DNA of 64,000 nt, taken from Comamonas koreensis. GTDB taxonomy: Bacteria > Pseudomonadota > Gammaproteobacteria > Burkholderiales > Burkholderiaceae_C. The notes below the pieces were generated by a model. That model made no database searches. It saw only the letters and a program-made list of their open reading frames with translations, and had not been told where the DNA came from. Position 1 is the stretch's first letter. Every line of letters begins with the position of its first letter. The translations under genes were made by a program, and so were the position numbers. This document shows positions 34,677 to 43,575 of the stretch, in pieces. Where the stretch lies: positions 1,426,001 through 1,490,000 of the forward strand of contig NZ_CP043575.1 in the NCBI RefSeq assembly GCF_014076495.1, given 5' to 3'.

Positions 34677-35585
34677 ATGCCCATTTCTTCTAAACTTTCC
34701 ACCCCCATGAGTCGCCGTCTGAGCCTCCTCGGCATCGGTTCCGCCATCGCAGCGCTGCTGTCCGGGTGTTCTGGTGCCCAAGTACTGGACCACTTGGTGG
34801 CACATGACACCTACCACGGCCCCACCGGCGTGCGCTATGGGCTCGATGCAAGGCATCTGCTGGATGTGTACCAGCCAGCGACAGGCACGTCGCCCGGCCA
34901 TGCACCGGTGGTGCTGTTTTTTTATGGCGGCAACTGGACGAGTGGCGAGCGGGCCGAGTACCGGTTTGTCGGCGAAGCGCTGGCGGCCAACGGCATCATC
35001 GCGGTGGTCGCCGACTACCGGCTGAGCCCCCAGGTGCAGTACGAGGGCTTTCTGGGCGATTGCGCCTTGGCGCTGCAGTGGACCTTCGCGCACGCCGCCA
35101 GCCTGGGTGGCGACCCTTCGCGGGTGATGGTGATGGGCCATTCGGCCGGGGCTTACAACGCAGCGATGCTGGCGCTGGACCCGCGCTGGCTGGCACCTTT
35201 GGGCCTGACACCCGATCGGCTTGCGGGCTGGATTGGGCTGGCCGGGCCCTACGACTTTTTGCCGATTGTGGACCCCCAGGTCCAGGTGGCGTTTAACTGG
35301 CCACACACCCCGGCCGATTCCCAGCCGATCTTCTACGCCGACGCCAAAGCCCCCCGCACCCTGCTGCTGGCCGCACGCAATGACAAGGTGGTGGACACGC
35401 AGCGCAACACCGTCGGCCTGGCAAACCGCTTGCGGGCTGCCGGTACCGACGTGGATATACGGATCTTTGACCACCTCAGCCACGTGACGACCGTCGCCGC
35501 CCTGGCCCGGCCGCTGGACTGGCTAGCCCCGGTACTGCCGACGGTGCTGGACTTTGTACGCGGGGATCCGAAACGGGTGCAATGA
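34677..35585 (+). CDS. Alpha/beta hydrolase lipoprotein (carboxylesterase-like)
   Basis: 302 residues. The N-terminus (RRLSLLGIGSAIAALLSGCSG) is a lipoprotein signal with lipobox LSGC, so the enzyme is probably anchored in the envelope. Hydrolase landmarks: oxyanion region VVLFFYGGNWTSGERAEY, nucleophile elbow VMVMGHSAGAYNAAML, Asp region LLLAARNDKVVDTQ and His in FDHLSHVTTV. It resembles BD-FAE/kynurenine-formamidase-like esterases. An alternative ATG at 34707 (MSRRLSLL) would give a more standard signal length. Substrate unknown. Confidence 0.85.
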   Translation: MPISSKLSTPMSRRLSLLGIGSAIAALLSGCSGAQVLDHLVAHDTYHGPTGVRYGLDARHLLDVYQPATGTSPGHAPVVLFFYGGNWTSGERAEYRFVGEALAANGIIAVVADYRLSPQVQYEGFLGDCALALQWTFAHAASLGGDPSRVMVMGHSAGAYNAAMLALDPRWLAPLGLTPDRLAGWIGLAGPYDFLPIVDPQVQVAFNWPHTPADSQPIFYADAKAPRTLLLAARNDKVVDTQRNTVGLANRLRAAGTDVDIRIFDHLSHVTTVAALARPLDWLAPVLPTVLDFVRGDPKRVQ

Positions 35586-35781
35586 CCCCTCATGTGATAG
35601 CAGCCGTGACCGGTTGTGTCGCGGCGACAAGCTTGCTTAGCAGCCGGTCCCTAGGTTGCTCCATCGTGGCGAGAGTCCCATGCTGACGGGCTGCTGGCGC
35701 TAATATGGCGTTTTCGGCCAGAAACGGCCTTTAGCCACCACCGCGCAACGGTGCCAGCCAGCGCTGCTGTCTACCGCTTCC

Positions 35782-36657
35782 ATGCATCACCTCTACACAC
35801 ACCCCTACCAGGGCAGGTTTGGCAATGGCCTGGCCAAACTGCTCAATTCGCGTCGCTTTGCCAGCTATCGGCGAGCGCTGATGTCTCGTCTGCCCTTCAT
35901 GATCTTGGACAGCGATGTGGTGGATGTGGTCTACATGACATGGCTGGTGGACGAAGCCCTGGCCGCCCCGTTTGCCCCACCGGGCGCGCGCCTCTGGTCT
36001 TACCAAGGTCGCACGCCTCTTACGGTGCTGACCTATCGGCATGGGCATTTTGGTCCTCGGTGGATGGGGCCCTTGAGGCGGTTTATGCCTTCGCCATTGC
36101 AGAGCAACTGGCGTCTGTACCTGGCAGAGCCGCTGGCTGATGCGCCGCCCATTCCCACCGTTGCCTTTGTCTACAACGTGATGGACAGCCTCGCCCATGT
36201 GGCCGGGACGCGCCTGTTCAGTGATGCCTTGCCATCCCATTGGCCAGCTGGCTTCGATTTCCGCGTGAACGCTGATGAGGCCATTGTCGACATCGCGCCC
36301 GGCGATGGCAGCGCGCCGAGATTGGGGGCCAGGGCGGTGAGGGCAGGGGACGCCGTTTTGTCGCCGCCCTGGTCCGGTATGTTCGATGGCTGGTCGGATG
36401 CAATCGTGCGCCTGGCCTCCCAGGACGCTGCGGTGGTGGAGGTGCCAACAGTGGAGGGCGCCCCTGGCAGGTCGGCCTTGGCCACAATTGACTTGCCGGT
36501 GGATGTCGCCTCGGTGCAGCCCTTGCTGCTGGACACGCAAACCCTGGACTGCCCTGTGCTGCAGAGGCTGGATGCGGACCCGGAGGCGCTCTGCTTTCTG
36601 CTGCCCAGCGTGCGCTTTTCTGCCTTGTCCGAACGGCTTTTACGCGCTTCTGTGTGA
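35782..36657 (+). CDS. DUF2071 (YqjF-like) protein
   Basis: 291 residues, soluble. It resembles DUF2071, related to acetoacetate-decarboxylase-fold proteins: RRALMSRLPFMILDSDVVDVV, VWSYQGRTPLTVLTYRHGHFGPRWMGPLRR, and YLAEPLADAPPIPTVAFVYNVMDS. Family recognised by eye with moderate trust. The ~195 bp before it have no feature. It lies upstream of a TetR gene; a TetR operator-like site lies between the two, so the regulator probably does not control this gene. Confidence 0.65.
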   Translation: MHHLYTHPYQGRFGNGLAKLLNSRRFASYRRALMSRLPFMILDSDVVDVVYMTWLVDEALAAPFAPPGARLWSYQGRTPLTVLTYRHGHFGPRWMGPLRRFMPSPLQSNWRLYLAEPLADAPPIPTVAFVYNVMDSLAHVAGTRLFSDALPSHWPAGFDFRVNADEAIVDIAPGDGSAPRLGARAVRAGDAVLSPPWSGMFDGWSDAIVRLASQDAAVVEVPTVEGAPGRSALATIDLPVDVASVQPLLLDTQTLDCPVLQRLDADPEALCFLLPSVRFSALSERLLRASV

Positions 36658-36711
36658 GCTAGGGCTGCTGCGACAGCGTGGCTCGGCCAACAGTCAAAGA
36701 GGCTTGACGCC

Positions 36712-36726
36712 AACCGATCAACTAGT
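36712..36726. promoter_or_regulatory. TetR operator-like site 1
   Basis: AACCGATCAACTAGT, 38 bp before the tetR ATG. The same word with one change (AACCAATCAACTAGT) recurs at 37400, before the next gene. Centred on ACTAGT, which is palindromic. Suggests autoregulation. Confidence 0.7.
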
Positions 36727-36764
36727 AGAATGGCTCATCTTTGAAAGCGCTAGCTGCCCACCCG

Positions 36765-37349
36765 ATGACTGTTGAACTCTCCCCCCGCGCCACGGAATTG
36801 GCAGAACATGCCCGCCAATTGCTGGCCGCTGGCGGCTACAACGGCTTCAGCTATGCGGATCTCTCTGAAAAGGTAGGGATAGGAAAGGCCAGCATCCACC
36901 ACCACTTCCCCAGCAAGGCGGATCTTGTGTTGACGGTGGTTCAACGGCATCGGCAGCAATCTGTGGAGGGCTTGGCAGCGATGCAGCAGCATTTGGGCGA
37001 TGACCCGCAAGCCCAATTGAACGCTTATGTCGATTACTGGGCGCGCTGCATACGCGACGGTTCATCGACGATGTGCATCTGCGCGATGCTGGCCGCAGAA
37101 GCGCCGATGATCCCGGCTGAAATTGCGGCGGAAGTGCGCGGCTATTTCCAGGATCTGACGCAGTGGCTGGCAGCGGTGATCTCGCAAGGCCAGGCTAAAG
37201 CGCAGTTCAAGCCAGAAGCGAATGCGCCGGTAGAAGCGCTCGCCTTGATGTCCACCGTGCATGGCGCGATGCTGACGGCCCGCGCCTTGGGGGATCCCGA
37301 TGCTTTCCAGACGATCGTGCGCGTGGCGATACATCGGCTGGCAGCTTGA
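36765..37349 (+). CDS. TetR-family transcriptional regulator
   Basis: 194 residues. The N-terminal HTH is typical: ATELAEHARQLLAAGGYNGFSYADLSEKVGIGKASIHHHFPSKADLVLTVV. The C-terminal ligand domain contains a Cys pair in STMCICAMLAAEAPMIP, characteristic of a TetR subgroup that includes redox/electrophile-responsive regulators such as NemR-like proteins. ATG 36765 is preferred over a TTG further up. Two near-identical 15-bp sites flank the gene (36712, 37400), so it should repress itself and the membrane protein at 37440. Confidence 0.87.
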   Translation: MTVELSPRATELAEHARQLLAAGGYNGFSYADLSEKVGIGKASIHHHFPSKADLVLTVVQRHRQQSVEGLAAMQQHLGDDPQAQLNAYVDYWARCIRDGSSTMCICAMLAAEAPMIPAEIAAEVRGYFQDLTQWLAAVISQGQAKAQFKPEANAPVEALALMSTVHGAMLTARALGDPDAFQTIVRVAIHRLAA

Positions 37350-37354
37350 AGAAT

Positions 37355-37390
37355 GGCCCGGTCACCCAGGGTGTCGGGCCCTCTATTTTT
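37355..37390 (+). terminator. Intrinsic terminator after tetR
   Basis: GGCCCG...CGGGCC with an inner CACCC/GGTG pair, followed by CTCTATTTTTT. Lies 5 bp after the tetR stop and before operator 2, so the next gene is transcribed separately. Confidence 0.8.
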
Positions 37391-37399
37391 TGCCCATGT

Positions 37400-37420
37400 A
37401 ACCAATCAACTAGTCGGTTG
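37400..37420. promoter_or_regulatory. TetR operator-like site 2
   Basis: AACCAATCAACTAGTCGGTTG, imperfect palindrome around ACTAGT with CCAA/TTG arms, 20 bp before the ATG at 37440, where it would block initiation. Confidence 0.7.
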
Positions 37421-37439
37421 TTTTTAGAAAGACCACCCT

Positions 37440-37931
37440 ATGCCTCATCCCATCTCCTCGCTTGGCGCCTTCCATACCGCCATCAGTGTGCTGCCGCTCG
37501 CTGCCGGCTTGTACAGCTTTGTCCGCTACCGCGCCATTGAGCCGGCCAAGCGCTCGGGTCAGCTGTACCTGGTCGGCATGCTGCTGTCCGTGCTGACGGC
37601 GTTCGGCCTGTCCAGCACCGGAGGATTCAACGCCGGCCATGCCTTGGGCATTCTGGCGCTGTTGGTGATGGGCGGGTCATTGCTCATCCGGCAGCTGCCG
37701 CTGTTTCCACGCCTCGCTCCCTACCTGTCGCAGTTCGGCTTTTCTTTCAGCTTCTTTCTGTTGTTGGTCCCTGCCATCGGTGAAACCTTGACGCGTCTGC
37801 CGGTCAGCCATCCTCTGGCCTCAGGCCCTGAATCGCCTTTGGTGCGCGGCACGGTGCTCGCTTGGCTGGCGATTTTTGTGGTGGGAGCCGCATGGCAAAT
37901 GTGGTGGATGCGGTCACAACGCAAGCGCTGA
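37440..37931 (+). CDS. Four-helix membrane protein under TetR control
   Basis: 163 residues with four predicted membrane helices: FHTAISVLPLAAGLYSFV, LYLVGMLLSVLTAFGLSS, LGILALLVMGGSLLI and FSFSFFLLLVPAIGE, plus a fifth possible near AWLAIFVVGAAWQMWW. No family recognised with confidence. A TetR operator-like site directly upstream makes it the likely regulated target, perhaps an efflux or stress-related membrane protein; this is inference only. Confidence 0.7.
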   Translation: MPHPISSLGAFHTAISVLPLAAGLYSFVRYRAIEPAKRSGQLYLVGMLLSVLTAFGLSSTGGFNAGHALGILALLVMGGSLLIRQLPLFPRLAPYLSQFGFSFSFFLLLVPAIGETLTRLPVSHPLASGPESPLVRGTVLAWLAIFVVGAAWQMWWMRSQRKR

Positions 37932-38010
37932 ATAGGCAGCGCATTTTTTGTCTTGCTTGTCTTGGGATAGGCAGGCCCTTGTTGGCATTGATTGGCTGCT
38001 CCTGCTCTCG

Positions 38011-38262
38011 CACCAGCCCGGCGCGCTGTGTGTGGCCGAGATCACATCGCGCCTGTTGGGCCGGCCGATCATCGCTGGCGCGCCTGTGCCTGCAGCGGCG
38101 CCTGACCCCTTTATCGCCCAGGTACATGGCGAGTTTGCGCTGTTGCGCCCGGGGTATGCGGCTGCTTTGACGGCTACGGCGCGCCAGGTGCTGGTGCGCG
38201 AGGCGTGGACGACGGAGCGCTTTTTGGCGGAGGCGCTGAGCGCACTGGCGGTGGCCGCTTGA
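38011..38262 (+). pseudogene. C-terminal fragment of an NmrA-like gene
   Basis: The frame reads VAEITSRLLGRPIIAGAPVP, DPFIAQVHGEFALLRPGYAA and RQVLVREAWTTERFLAEALS. This matches the last ~80 residues of the complete protein encoded at 32985-33875 (ASRLLGRPITASAPVA, DPFIAQVHGEFFALMRAGHA). The N-terminal Rossmann part is missing. A diverged duplicate left after a deletion, not an active gene. Confidence 0.85.
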
Positions 38263-38660
38263 GGGGGATGATGCGGGATGGGCGGGCGGCTGCGTTGCCC
38301 GTCTGGCTTGCCAATGGCTGGCTGGAGATTGGGAACGGTGCCTTGCTGTCGGTGCCGGGTCGAACTCCTGCTTCATGGTTCCTGGTGCACATCACAAGGA
38401 TGCAACACCCGATGATGCGCGGGCCCTCGCGCAACCGTTTTCAGCGCATTCCCCACGGACTGTGCACATGGTGAAAATTTAAGCGGAAAGGGTGGCCGAA
38501 TAGACGCTCAGCGTGTCTACGGCCAGCCAGGAGCGGCTCTTCGCCCCTGCGGCAGAAACTGGCCAAACTTCGTTATCTAGGCAGGGGCCCGCAACTCAGT
38601 CAGAATGCCGAACTAGGCATTGCACGGGGACACTATCCTCACCCTTCAAAGGAGCACTCC
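38263..38660. other. Gene-free stretch
   Basis: About 400 bp without a plausible gene. A small hairpin (GACGCTCAGCGTGTC) is near 38500. The last bases carry the DUF4287 ribosome site. Appears to be degraded DNA between fragments. Confidence 0.5.
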
Positions 38661-38870
38661 ATGGCCGAGACATCCAAGGTAAAAGGACCTGCCTCGTACT
38701 TTCCTTCCATCGAAAAGACCTACGCCAAGCCAATAACGCATTGGATGGAGATTCTTCAGAATGCGGGTCCGTTGAAGCACATGGAGCTGGTCAATTGCCT
38801 CAAGACCCAGCACCAGATCGGTCATGGGCACGCGAACGCCCTGGTTGCAGCGTTCCTCATGAAGAAGTAG
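38661..38870 (+). CDS. Small DUF4287 protein
   Basis: 69 residues matching DUF4287: SYFPSIEKTYAKPITHWMEIL, LKHMELVNCLKTQHQIGHGH and ANALVAAFL. Entirely soluble and helical. AAAGGAG lies 8 bp before the ATG. Family function unknown; proteins of this kind often occur alone in soil bacteria. The following 309 bp to the transposase remnant hold no gene. Confidence 0.82.
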   Translation: MAETSKVKGPASYFPSIEKTYAKPITHWMEILQNAGPLKHMELVNCLKTQHQIGHGHANALVAAFLMKK

Positions 38871-39179
38871 CACGACTAGAAACCTGCCCCAGGCTGCATC
38901 TGGGCCACAAACGGACACTTCCACCACACATGCATCGCGCCACTGCTTATGCCGCACTCGCTACCGAGCTTGAGCCTATGGACCCAGCCATATGCGGATG
39001 GAGCAGCTCCAAGAGGCGTTAATTGTGCCAATAGGGGAATGAGGCCAAGCGTTGTGGGCACGGCTGCATCCGGCCAGTTGCTGCCGTTCAATCATTTGTT
39101 TACTTCCACAGTAACGAGCTCCTACTAGGAAGGCGTCATGGTTATGTCGCAGTAAGCCACGACTGGTCGGATGATGTGA

Positions 39180-39299
39180 TGAAATCCTGCGCACAGCCCA
39201 CGCCAGAAACCCTCAAGCCAGTGATCAAACGCAAGCGTTTTCCGCTGGAGATCATGCTCATCTGCGTGCGTTGATATTTGGCCTAGCCACTCAGCTTGC
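39180..39299 (+). pseudogene. IS6-family transposase N-terminal remnant
   Basis: From ATG 39180 the frame reads LKPVIKRKRFPLEIMLICVR, then TGA where the family has Trp, YLA, then TAG where it has Tyr, then PLSL. This is the start of IS6-type transposases (KRKRFPxEIMLxCxRWYxAYPLSLR). It breaks off at about 39299; the catalytic DDE domain is gone. Two nonsense mutations plus truncation mean an old insertion scar. It lies 9 bp before a low-GC acetyltransferase gene. Confidence 0.75.
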
Positions 39300-39308
39300 A
39301 TTCAAGAT

Positions 39309-39719
39309 ATGAATGATTCTTTTGATTTTCGTGTCTCAACAAATAAAGACGTCACTGCTGAAGAGTATGCGCAAATCGCTCGCTCTGTTGGTTGGGGAAG
39401 CGAAGAGGACAGCAAATTGTTCGTTGTCTCCAATGCTGCATACCCCTTGGTTGTTCATGCTCGTGAAACTTCAGGACTGCTCATCGGATATTTGTCTGCT
39501 TTCAGCGACGGAGCTTTTAGCACCATGCTCGGTGAATTGATCGTACACAACCAGTTTCAGGGTCATGGAGTTGGGCGGGCGATGCTTGAAGTAGTCGAAA
39601 AGCAATGGCCGGGCGTGCCAATTTATATCAAAGCCCTGGGTGAGGCGAAGCACTTTTTTAAAGCTTGTGGCTACAAAGTTCCGCTGGCTGAAATGACTAT
39701 TCTTTTCAAGCGTCCTTAA
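39309..39719 (+). CDS. GNAT-family acetyltransferase (low GC)
   Basis: A 136-residue N-acetyltransferase. The acetyl-CoA-binding motif A is LIVHNQFQGHGVGRAMLEVV (Q-x2-G-x-G/A), and motif B is around IKALGEAKHFFKACGYKVP. Its composition is much lower in GC than nearby genes and it starts immediately after an IS6 transposase remnant, so it was probably brought in with that element. The acetylated substrate is unknown. Confidence 0.85.
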   Translation: MNDSFDFRVSTNKDVTAEEYAQIARSVGWGSEEDSKLFVVSNAAYPLVVHARETSGLLIGYLSAFSDGAFSTMLGELIVHNQFQGHGVGRAMLEVVEKQWPGVPIYIKALGEAKHFFKACGYKVPLAEMTILFKRP

Positions 39720-40034
39720 ATCAATGCCATTTCCACAATCCTATTTCGGGCTAAGTCGAATTCCAGCTACGGAATAGGCTGAGCGGCAGCATCGGATCGT
39801 TCAGAGACCGTCAGAAGCAACCCATAGGGCTACGTGGATTGAGCCACCACGCCATCAGCCTTCACAGCACCGATCTCCGCCTCTCCCTGTGCTGCTACCG
39901 TGGCGGCACATCCCGATCGCCGCCCATCCCCTGGGCCAGGGTTCTGCAGAGGCCCCCCAGGTCTTTGCAAGAATTGTTACGATTCGCCTACCCGGCAGGC
40001 CTTTGCCGGGTGTTGCCGTCTCGCTTGGCCGTTT
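39720..40034. other. Upstream region of the second Hsp70 gene
   Basis: 315 bp without a credible gene. A strong hairpin, CCCGGCA (39991-39997) with TGCCGGG (40004-40010), lies 25 bp before the Hsp70 ATG; there is no T-run, so it may influence translation or mark the left edge of the original operon. Confidence 0.5.
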
Positions 40035-42908
40035 ATGAATTCCTCGTCTCCCTCCTATGTCATTGGTATCGATCTGGGCACCAGCCACACGGTGGTGGCC
40101 TATGCACCACTGACGGGGACGGGCGAGGAGATTGCGCTGCTGACCCTTCCCCAGCGCAGCAGCGCAGGCGAGATACAGGCCCAAACGCTATTGCCCTCGG
40201 TGCGCTACCAAGCGGCAGAAGGCGAGCTGGGTGATGCCTGGCAGCAGCCCTGGCCCCCGCAAGGCGCGAGCGATGCAGCGCCGGCGGTGGTGGGCCGCTG
40301 GGCCCGGGATTTGGGCACGGCGGTGCCCAACCGCCTGGTGGCGAGCGCCAAAAGCTGGCTGTCGCACACGGGGGTGGACCGCAGCGCGGCCATCCTGCCC
40401 TGGGGCGCGGGTGACGAGGTCGCCAAGATATCGCCGCTAGCGGCATCGGCCTCCTACCTGGCCCATGTCAAGGCGGCCTGGGAGCAGGCGCATCCAGAGG
40501 CGCCGCTGGACGCGCAGATCGTGGTGCTGACGGTGCCGGCCTCGTTTGACGAGGGCGCGCGTGCGCTGACCCTGGAGGCCGCCCAGCTGGCGGGCCTGCC
40601 CCAGGTGCATTTGCTCGAAGAGCCCAAGGCCGCTTTCCACGACTGGCTGGTGCTGCAGGGGGAGCAGCTGGCCGCACGGCTGGCGGACAGCCGGTTGGTG
40701 CTGGTGGTCGATGTGGGTGGAGGCACGACCGACCTGACCTTGATCCAGGTCGAGTCCGCTGCCGATGGCGGCCTGCCCAGCCTGACGCGCACTGCCGTGG
40801 GCGAGCACCTGATGCTGGGCGGCGACAACATGGACCTGGCCCTGGCGCATCAGCTCGAACCCCAGTTTGCACCCGAGGGCCAGCGCCTGCCCGCTGCCCG
40901 TTTTGCGCAGCTGGTGCATCGCTGCCGCATCGCCAAGGAGCAGTTGCTGGCCGCCGATGCGCCCGAGCAGGTGGCGGTGACCCTGCTGGGCGGCGGCAGC
41001 CGGCTGCTGGCGCAAAGCAAGACCGCCCACCTGAGCCGCGCCCAGGTGCAGCAATGGGTGGTTGAAGGATTTTTGCCGCTGGCCGAACGCAGCGCGGTGC
41101 CCGGCAAACGCCAGGGCGCCTTGCGCGGCTTTGGCCTGCCCTATCCGGCCGATGCGGCCATCACCCGGCACCTCGCGCAGTTCTTGGCGCAGCATGCGAG
41201 CAGTGGCGCGGCGCAGGCGCTGCCCGATACCGTGCTGCTCAATGGCGGCGTGTTCCATGCGCATGCGGTGGTGGAGCGGCTGACGCAGCAGTTGTCAGCC
41301 TGGCGCGGCGCGCCGGTGCGCGTGCTGCACAACCCGCACCCGGATTGGGCCGTGGCCCGGGGCGCGGCCGCCTATGGCCTGACCCGTTTTGCGCCCGAGC
41401 CTGAGCCAGCTGTAGCAATGCCCGCAACTGACGATGCAGCAGCGCCGCCTGCGGCCAGCCTGCGCAGCCGTTTGCCGCAGATTGGTGGCGGATCGGCCCG
41501 CAGCTACTGGCTGCTGCTGCCCGGTGCCCAAGGCGCAGCGCCCCAGGGTCTGTGCCTGCTGCCACGCGGCACGCAGGAAGGCGTGCGAATCGTTCTGTCG
41601 GGCCGGCGCTTTGCGCTCAAGCTGGGCCAGGCGGTGCGCTTTGACCTGCTGGCCAACAGCCTGCCCAGCCTGCCGGCCCAGGCCGGGCAGCTGGCAGCGT
41701 TGCAGGGGGAGGGTTGGGTAGAGCTGCCACCGCTCGCCACCGTGCTGCCCGCGCCCGAAGGCCAGAACAAGAGCCAGATCGAGGTGCAGCTGCAAGCCAG
41801 CATGACCGAAGTCGGCACCTTGGAGGTGCGCTGCCTGGCCGTCGATGACCCCCGCCAATCCTGGCTGCTGCCACTCAGCCTGCGCGGCGCCGTGCAGGCA
41901 GCGGATGACAGCGCAGCCACCAATGACAGTGCCGACGATGCACGGGCCAGCGCGCGCCGGGAGCAGGCGATTGCGCAGATCGACCGCATTTTTGGCAACC
42001 AGGCGCAGGCGGTGGACGCCAAGGAAGTACGCCAGCTGCGCCTGGTGCTGGAGCGGCTCTTGGGCCCGCGCACGAGCTGGGACCTGGCCCTGCTGCGGGC
42101 CATGTTTGATGCGCTGCTGGCGCGTGCCAAGCGCCGCCGCCGCACACCCGAGCATGAGCGCGCCTGGCTGAACCTGGCCGGCTGGTGCCTGCGCCCGGGC
42201 CTGGGCGCGCAGCTCGATGCCTGGCGCGTGGAGCAGGTCTGGGCGCTGTACCCGCAAGGCCTGGGCCATGGCAAGGAGCCGGGCAACTGGACGGAATGGT
42301 GGGTGTTCTGGCGCCGCGTTGCTGCCGGGCTGAATGAAGCGCAGCAGATGGAGCTGCTCGAAGATGTGGCCGGCCACATGCAAAAGGCCGTGCAGCAAAC
42401 CGCCCGCAAGCGCGCCGATGGCAGTGGCGGCAAGAGTAGCCATGGCAGCTATGACGACATGCTGCGCCTGTTTGCCGCGATGGAGGCTGTCCCCTGGCAG
42501 TACCGCCAGGAGATGGGCCAGTGGATGCTGCAGCGCTTGAAGCGCGAGGGCGAAACCGTGCAGACCTGGTGGGCCATTGGCCGCCTGGCCGCCCGCCAGC
42601 CAATGGCCGCCAATGCGCACTTGGTGATGCCGCCTGCCGCAGCCCAGGAATTTGTGCAGGCCACGCTGGCCCAGGACTGGCGCCGCAACGAGACCGCCAT
42701 GTTTGCTGCGCTGCAGATGGCGCGCATGACCGGCGACCGCGCCCGCGATCTGCCCGATGCGCTGCGCTCGGACGTGCTGGACAAGATGCGCAGTAGCGGC
42801 GCGCCCGAGCGCTGGATCACGATGGTGAGCCAGGTGGTGGAGATGGATGCCGAAGACCAGCAGCGCAGCCTGGGCGACAGCCTGCCGCCGGGGTTGGTGC
42901 TGCTGTAG
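40035..42908 (+). CDS. Large Hsp70-family protein with DUF3731-like C-terminus
   Basis: 957 residues. The N-terminal ATPase is complete: IGIDLGTSHTVVAYAP, VVDVGGGTTDLTLI (about residue 222) and VLLNGGVFHAHAV. A short beta domain (VQLQASMTEVGTLEVRCLA) follows. After about residue 635, ~320 residues are all-helical: EQAIAQIDRIFGNQAQAVDA, LRLVLERLLGPRTSWDLALL, HERAWLNLAGWCLRPGLG. This matches the DUF3731 extension. ATG 40035 begins right before the phosphate loop; a longer ORF upstream has an improbable N-terminus. Paralogue of the Hsp70 at 13557; the two likely work together though 24.6 kb apart here. Confidence 0.86.
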   Translation: MNSSSPSYVIGIDLGTSHTVVAYAPLTGTGEEIALLTLPQRSSAGEIQAQTLLPSVRYQAAEGELGDAWQQPWPPQGASDAAPAVVGRWARDLGTAVPNRLVASAKSWLSHTGVDRSAAILPWGAGDEVAKISPLAASASYLAHVKAAWEQAHPEAPLDAQIVVLTVPASFDEGARALTLEAAQLAGLPQVHLLEEPKAAFHDWLVLQGEQLAARLADSRLVLVVDVGGGTTDLTLIQVESAADGGLPSLTRTAVGEHLMLGGDNMDLALAHQLEPQFAPEGQRLPAARFAQLVHRCRIAKEQLLAADAPEQVAVTLLGGGSRLLAQSKTAHLSRAQVQQWVVEGFLPLAERSAVPGKRQGALRGFGLPYPADAAITRHLAQFLAQHASSGAAQALPDTVLLNGGVFHAHAVVERLTQQLSAWRGAPVRVLHNPHPDWAVARGAAAYGLTRFAPEPEPAVAMPATDDAAAPPAASLRSRLPQIGGGSARSYWLLLPGAQGAAPQGLCLLPRGTQEGVRIVLSGRRFALKLGQAVRFDLLANSLPSLPAQAGQLAALQGEGWVELPPLATVLPAPEGQNKSQIEVQLQASMTEVGTLEVRCLAVDDPRQSWLLPLSLRGAVQAADDSAATNDSADDARASARREQAIAQIDRIFGNQAQAVDAKEVRQLRLVLERLLGPRTSWDLALLRAMFDALLARAKRRRRTPEHERAWLNLAGWCLRPGLGAQLDAWRVEQVWALYPQGLGHGKEPGNWTEWWVFWRRVAAGLNEAQQMELLEDVAGHMQKAVQQTARKRADGSGGKSSHGSYDDMLRLFAAMEAVPWQYRQEMGQWMLQRLKREGETVQTWWAIGRLAARQPMAANAHLVMPPAAAQEFVQATLAQDWRRNETAMFAALQMARMTGDRARDLPDALRSDVLDKMRSSGAPERWITMVSQVVEMDAEDQQRSLGDSLPPGLVLL

Positions 42909-42965
42909 GCCTAGCCGGGAAAGCGCTTAGGATGCAGCATCGCCTCCCATTTCTGAGCCTTTGTG

Positions 42966-43433
42966 ATGTCCCATCCTTCTTCCCCCTTGGTCATTCGTCC
43001 GCTGGCCCTGTCTGACCTGACGGCGCTGCTGCAGCTCTACACCCATCTTCATCCGCAGGATGAGGCGCTGCCAGCGCAGGACCAAGTGCAGGCCATTTGG
43101 CAAGGCTTGCTGGAAGACCCACGCAACCACTATTTGGGTGGTTTTGTCGATGCACAGCTGGTCAGCAGCTGCCTGCTCGTCGTGATTCCCAACCTCACGC
43201 GCGGCTGCCGCCCTTATGGGCTGATCGAGAATGTGGTCACCGATGGCGGCCATCGCCAACGCGGCTACGGCAAGGCCTTGCTGCATGCGGCGCTGGACCG
43301 GGCCTGGGCCCAGCACTGCTACAAGGTGATGCTGATGACCGGCAGCAAGGAAGAGGCGACCCTGCGCTTTTATGCCAATGCCGGTTTTGACGGCAGCAGC
43401 AAGCAGGCCTTTGTCGCCAGGCCGCCGCAGTAG
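42966..43433 (+). CDS. GNAT-family acetyltransferase
   Basis: 155 residues. The N-acetyltransferase core is clear: VIRPLALSDLTALLQLY at the N-terminus, LIENVVTDGGHRQRGYGKAL as the acetyl-CoA motif A, and LRFYANAGFDGSSKQAFV as motif B. It resembles YhbS/aminoglycoside-like small-molecule acetylases, but no substrate can be assigned. Follows the Hsp70 by 57 bp, GC content normal. Confidence 0.87.
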   Translation: MSHPSSPLVIRPLALSDLTALLQLYTHLHPQDEALPAQDQVQAIWQGLLEDPRNHYLGGFVDAQLVSSCLLVVIPNLTRGCRPYGLIENVVTDGGHRQRGYGKALLHAALDRAWAQHCYKVMLMTGSKEEATLRFYANAGFDGSSKQAFVARPPQ

Positions 43434-43575
43434 GGCGGGCGCGGCTGGCCTTCGCCATCCGAGCAGGATGGGCTCTTGGTTGGCGATAGCCAGGGCCCAG
43501 TGCGCAGCGGGCCGGCTGCGCAATGCAACAATGTCGCCATTTACCGACAAAGCCAATCCAAGGAGTGCCCCGGCC

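Noticed and set aside
38300..38400. tRNA-like T-arm word (GGGTCGAACTCC)
   Set aside because: No acceptor, D-arm or anticodon stem could be formed around it.
33876..40034. Prophage or complete integrative element
   Set aside because: No integrase, att-site pair, structural or conjugation genes; only fragments and small cargo genes.
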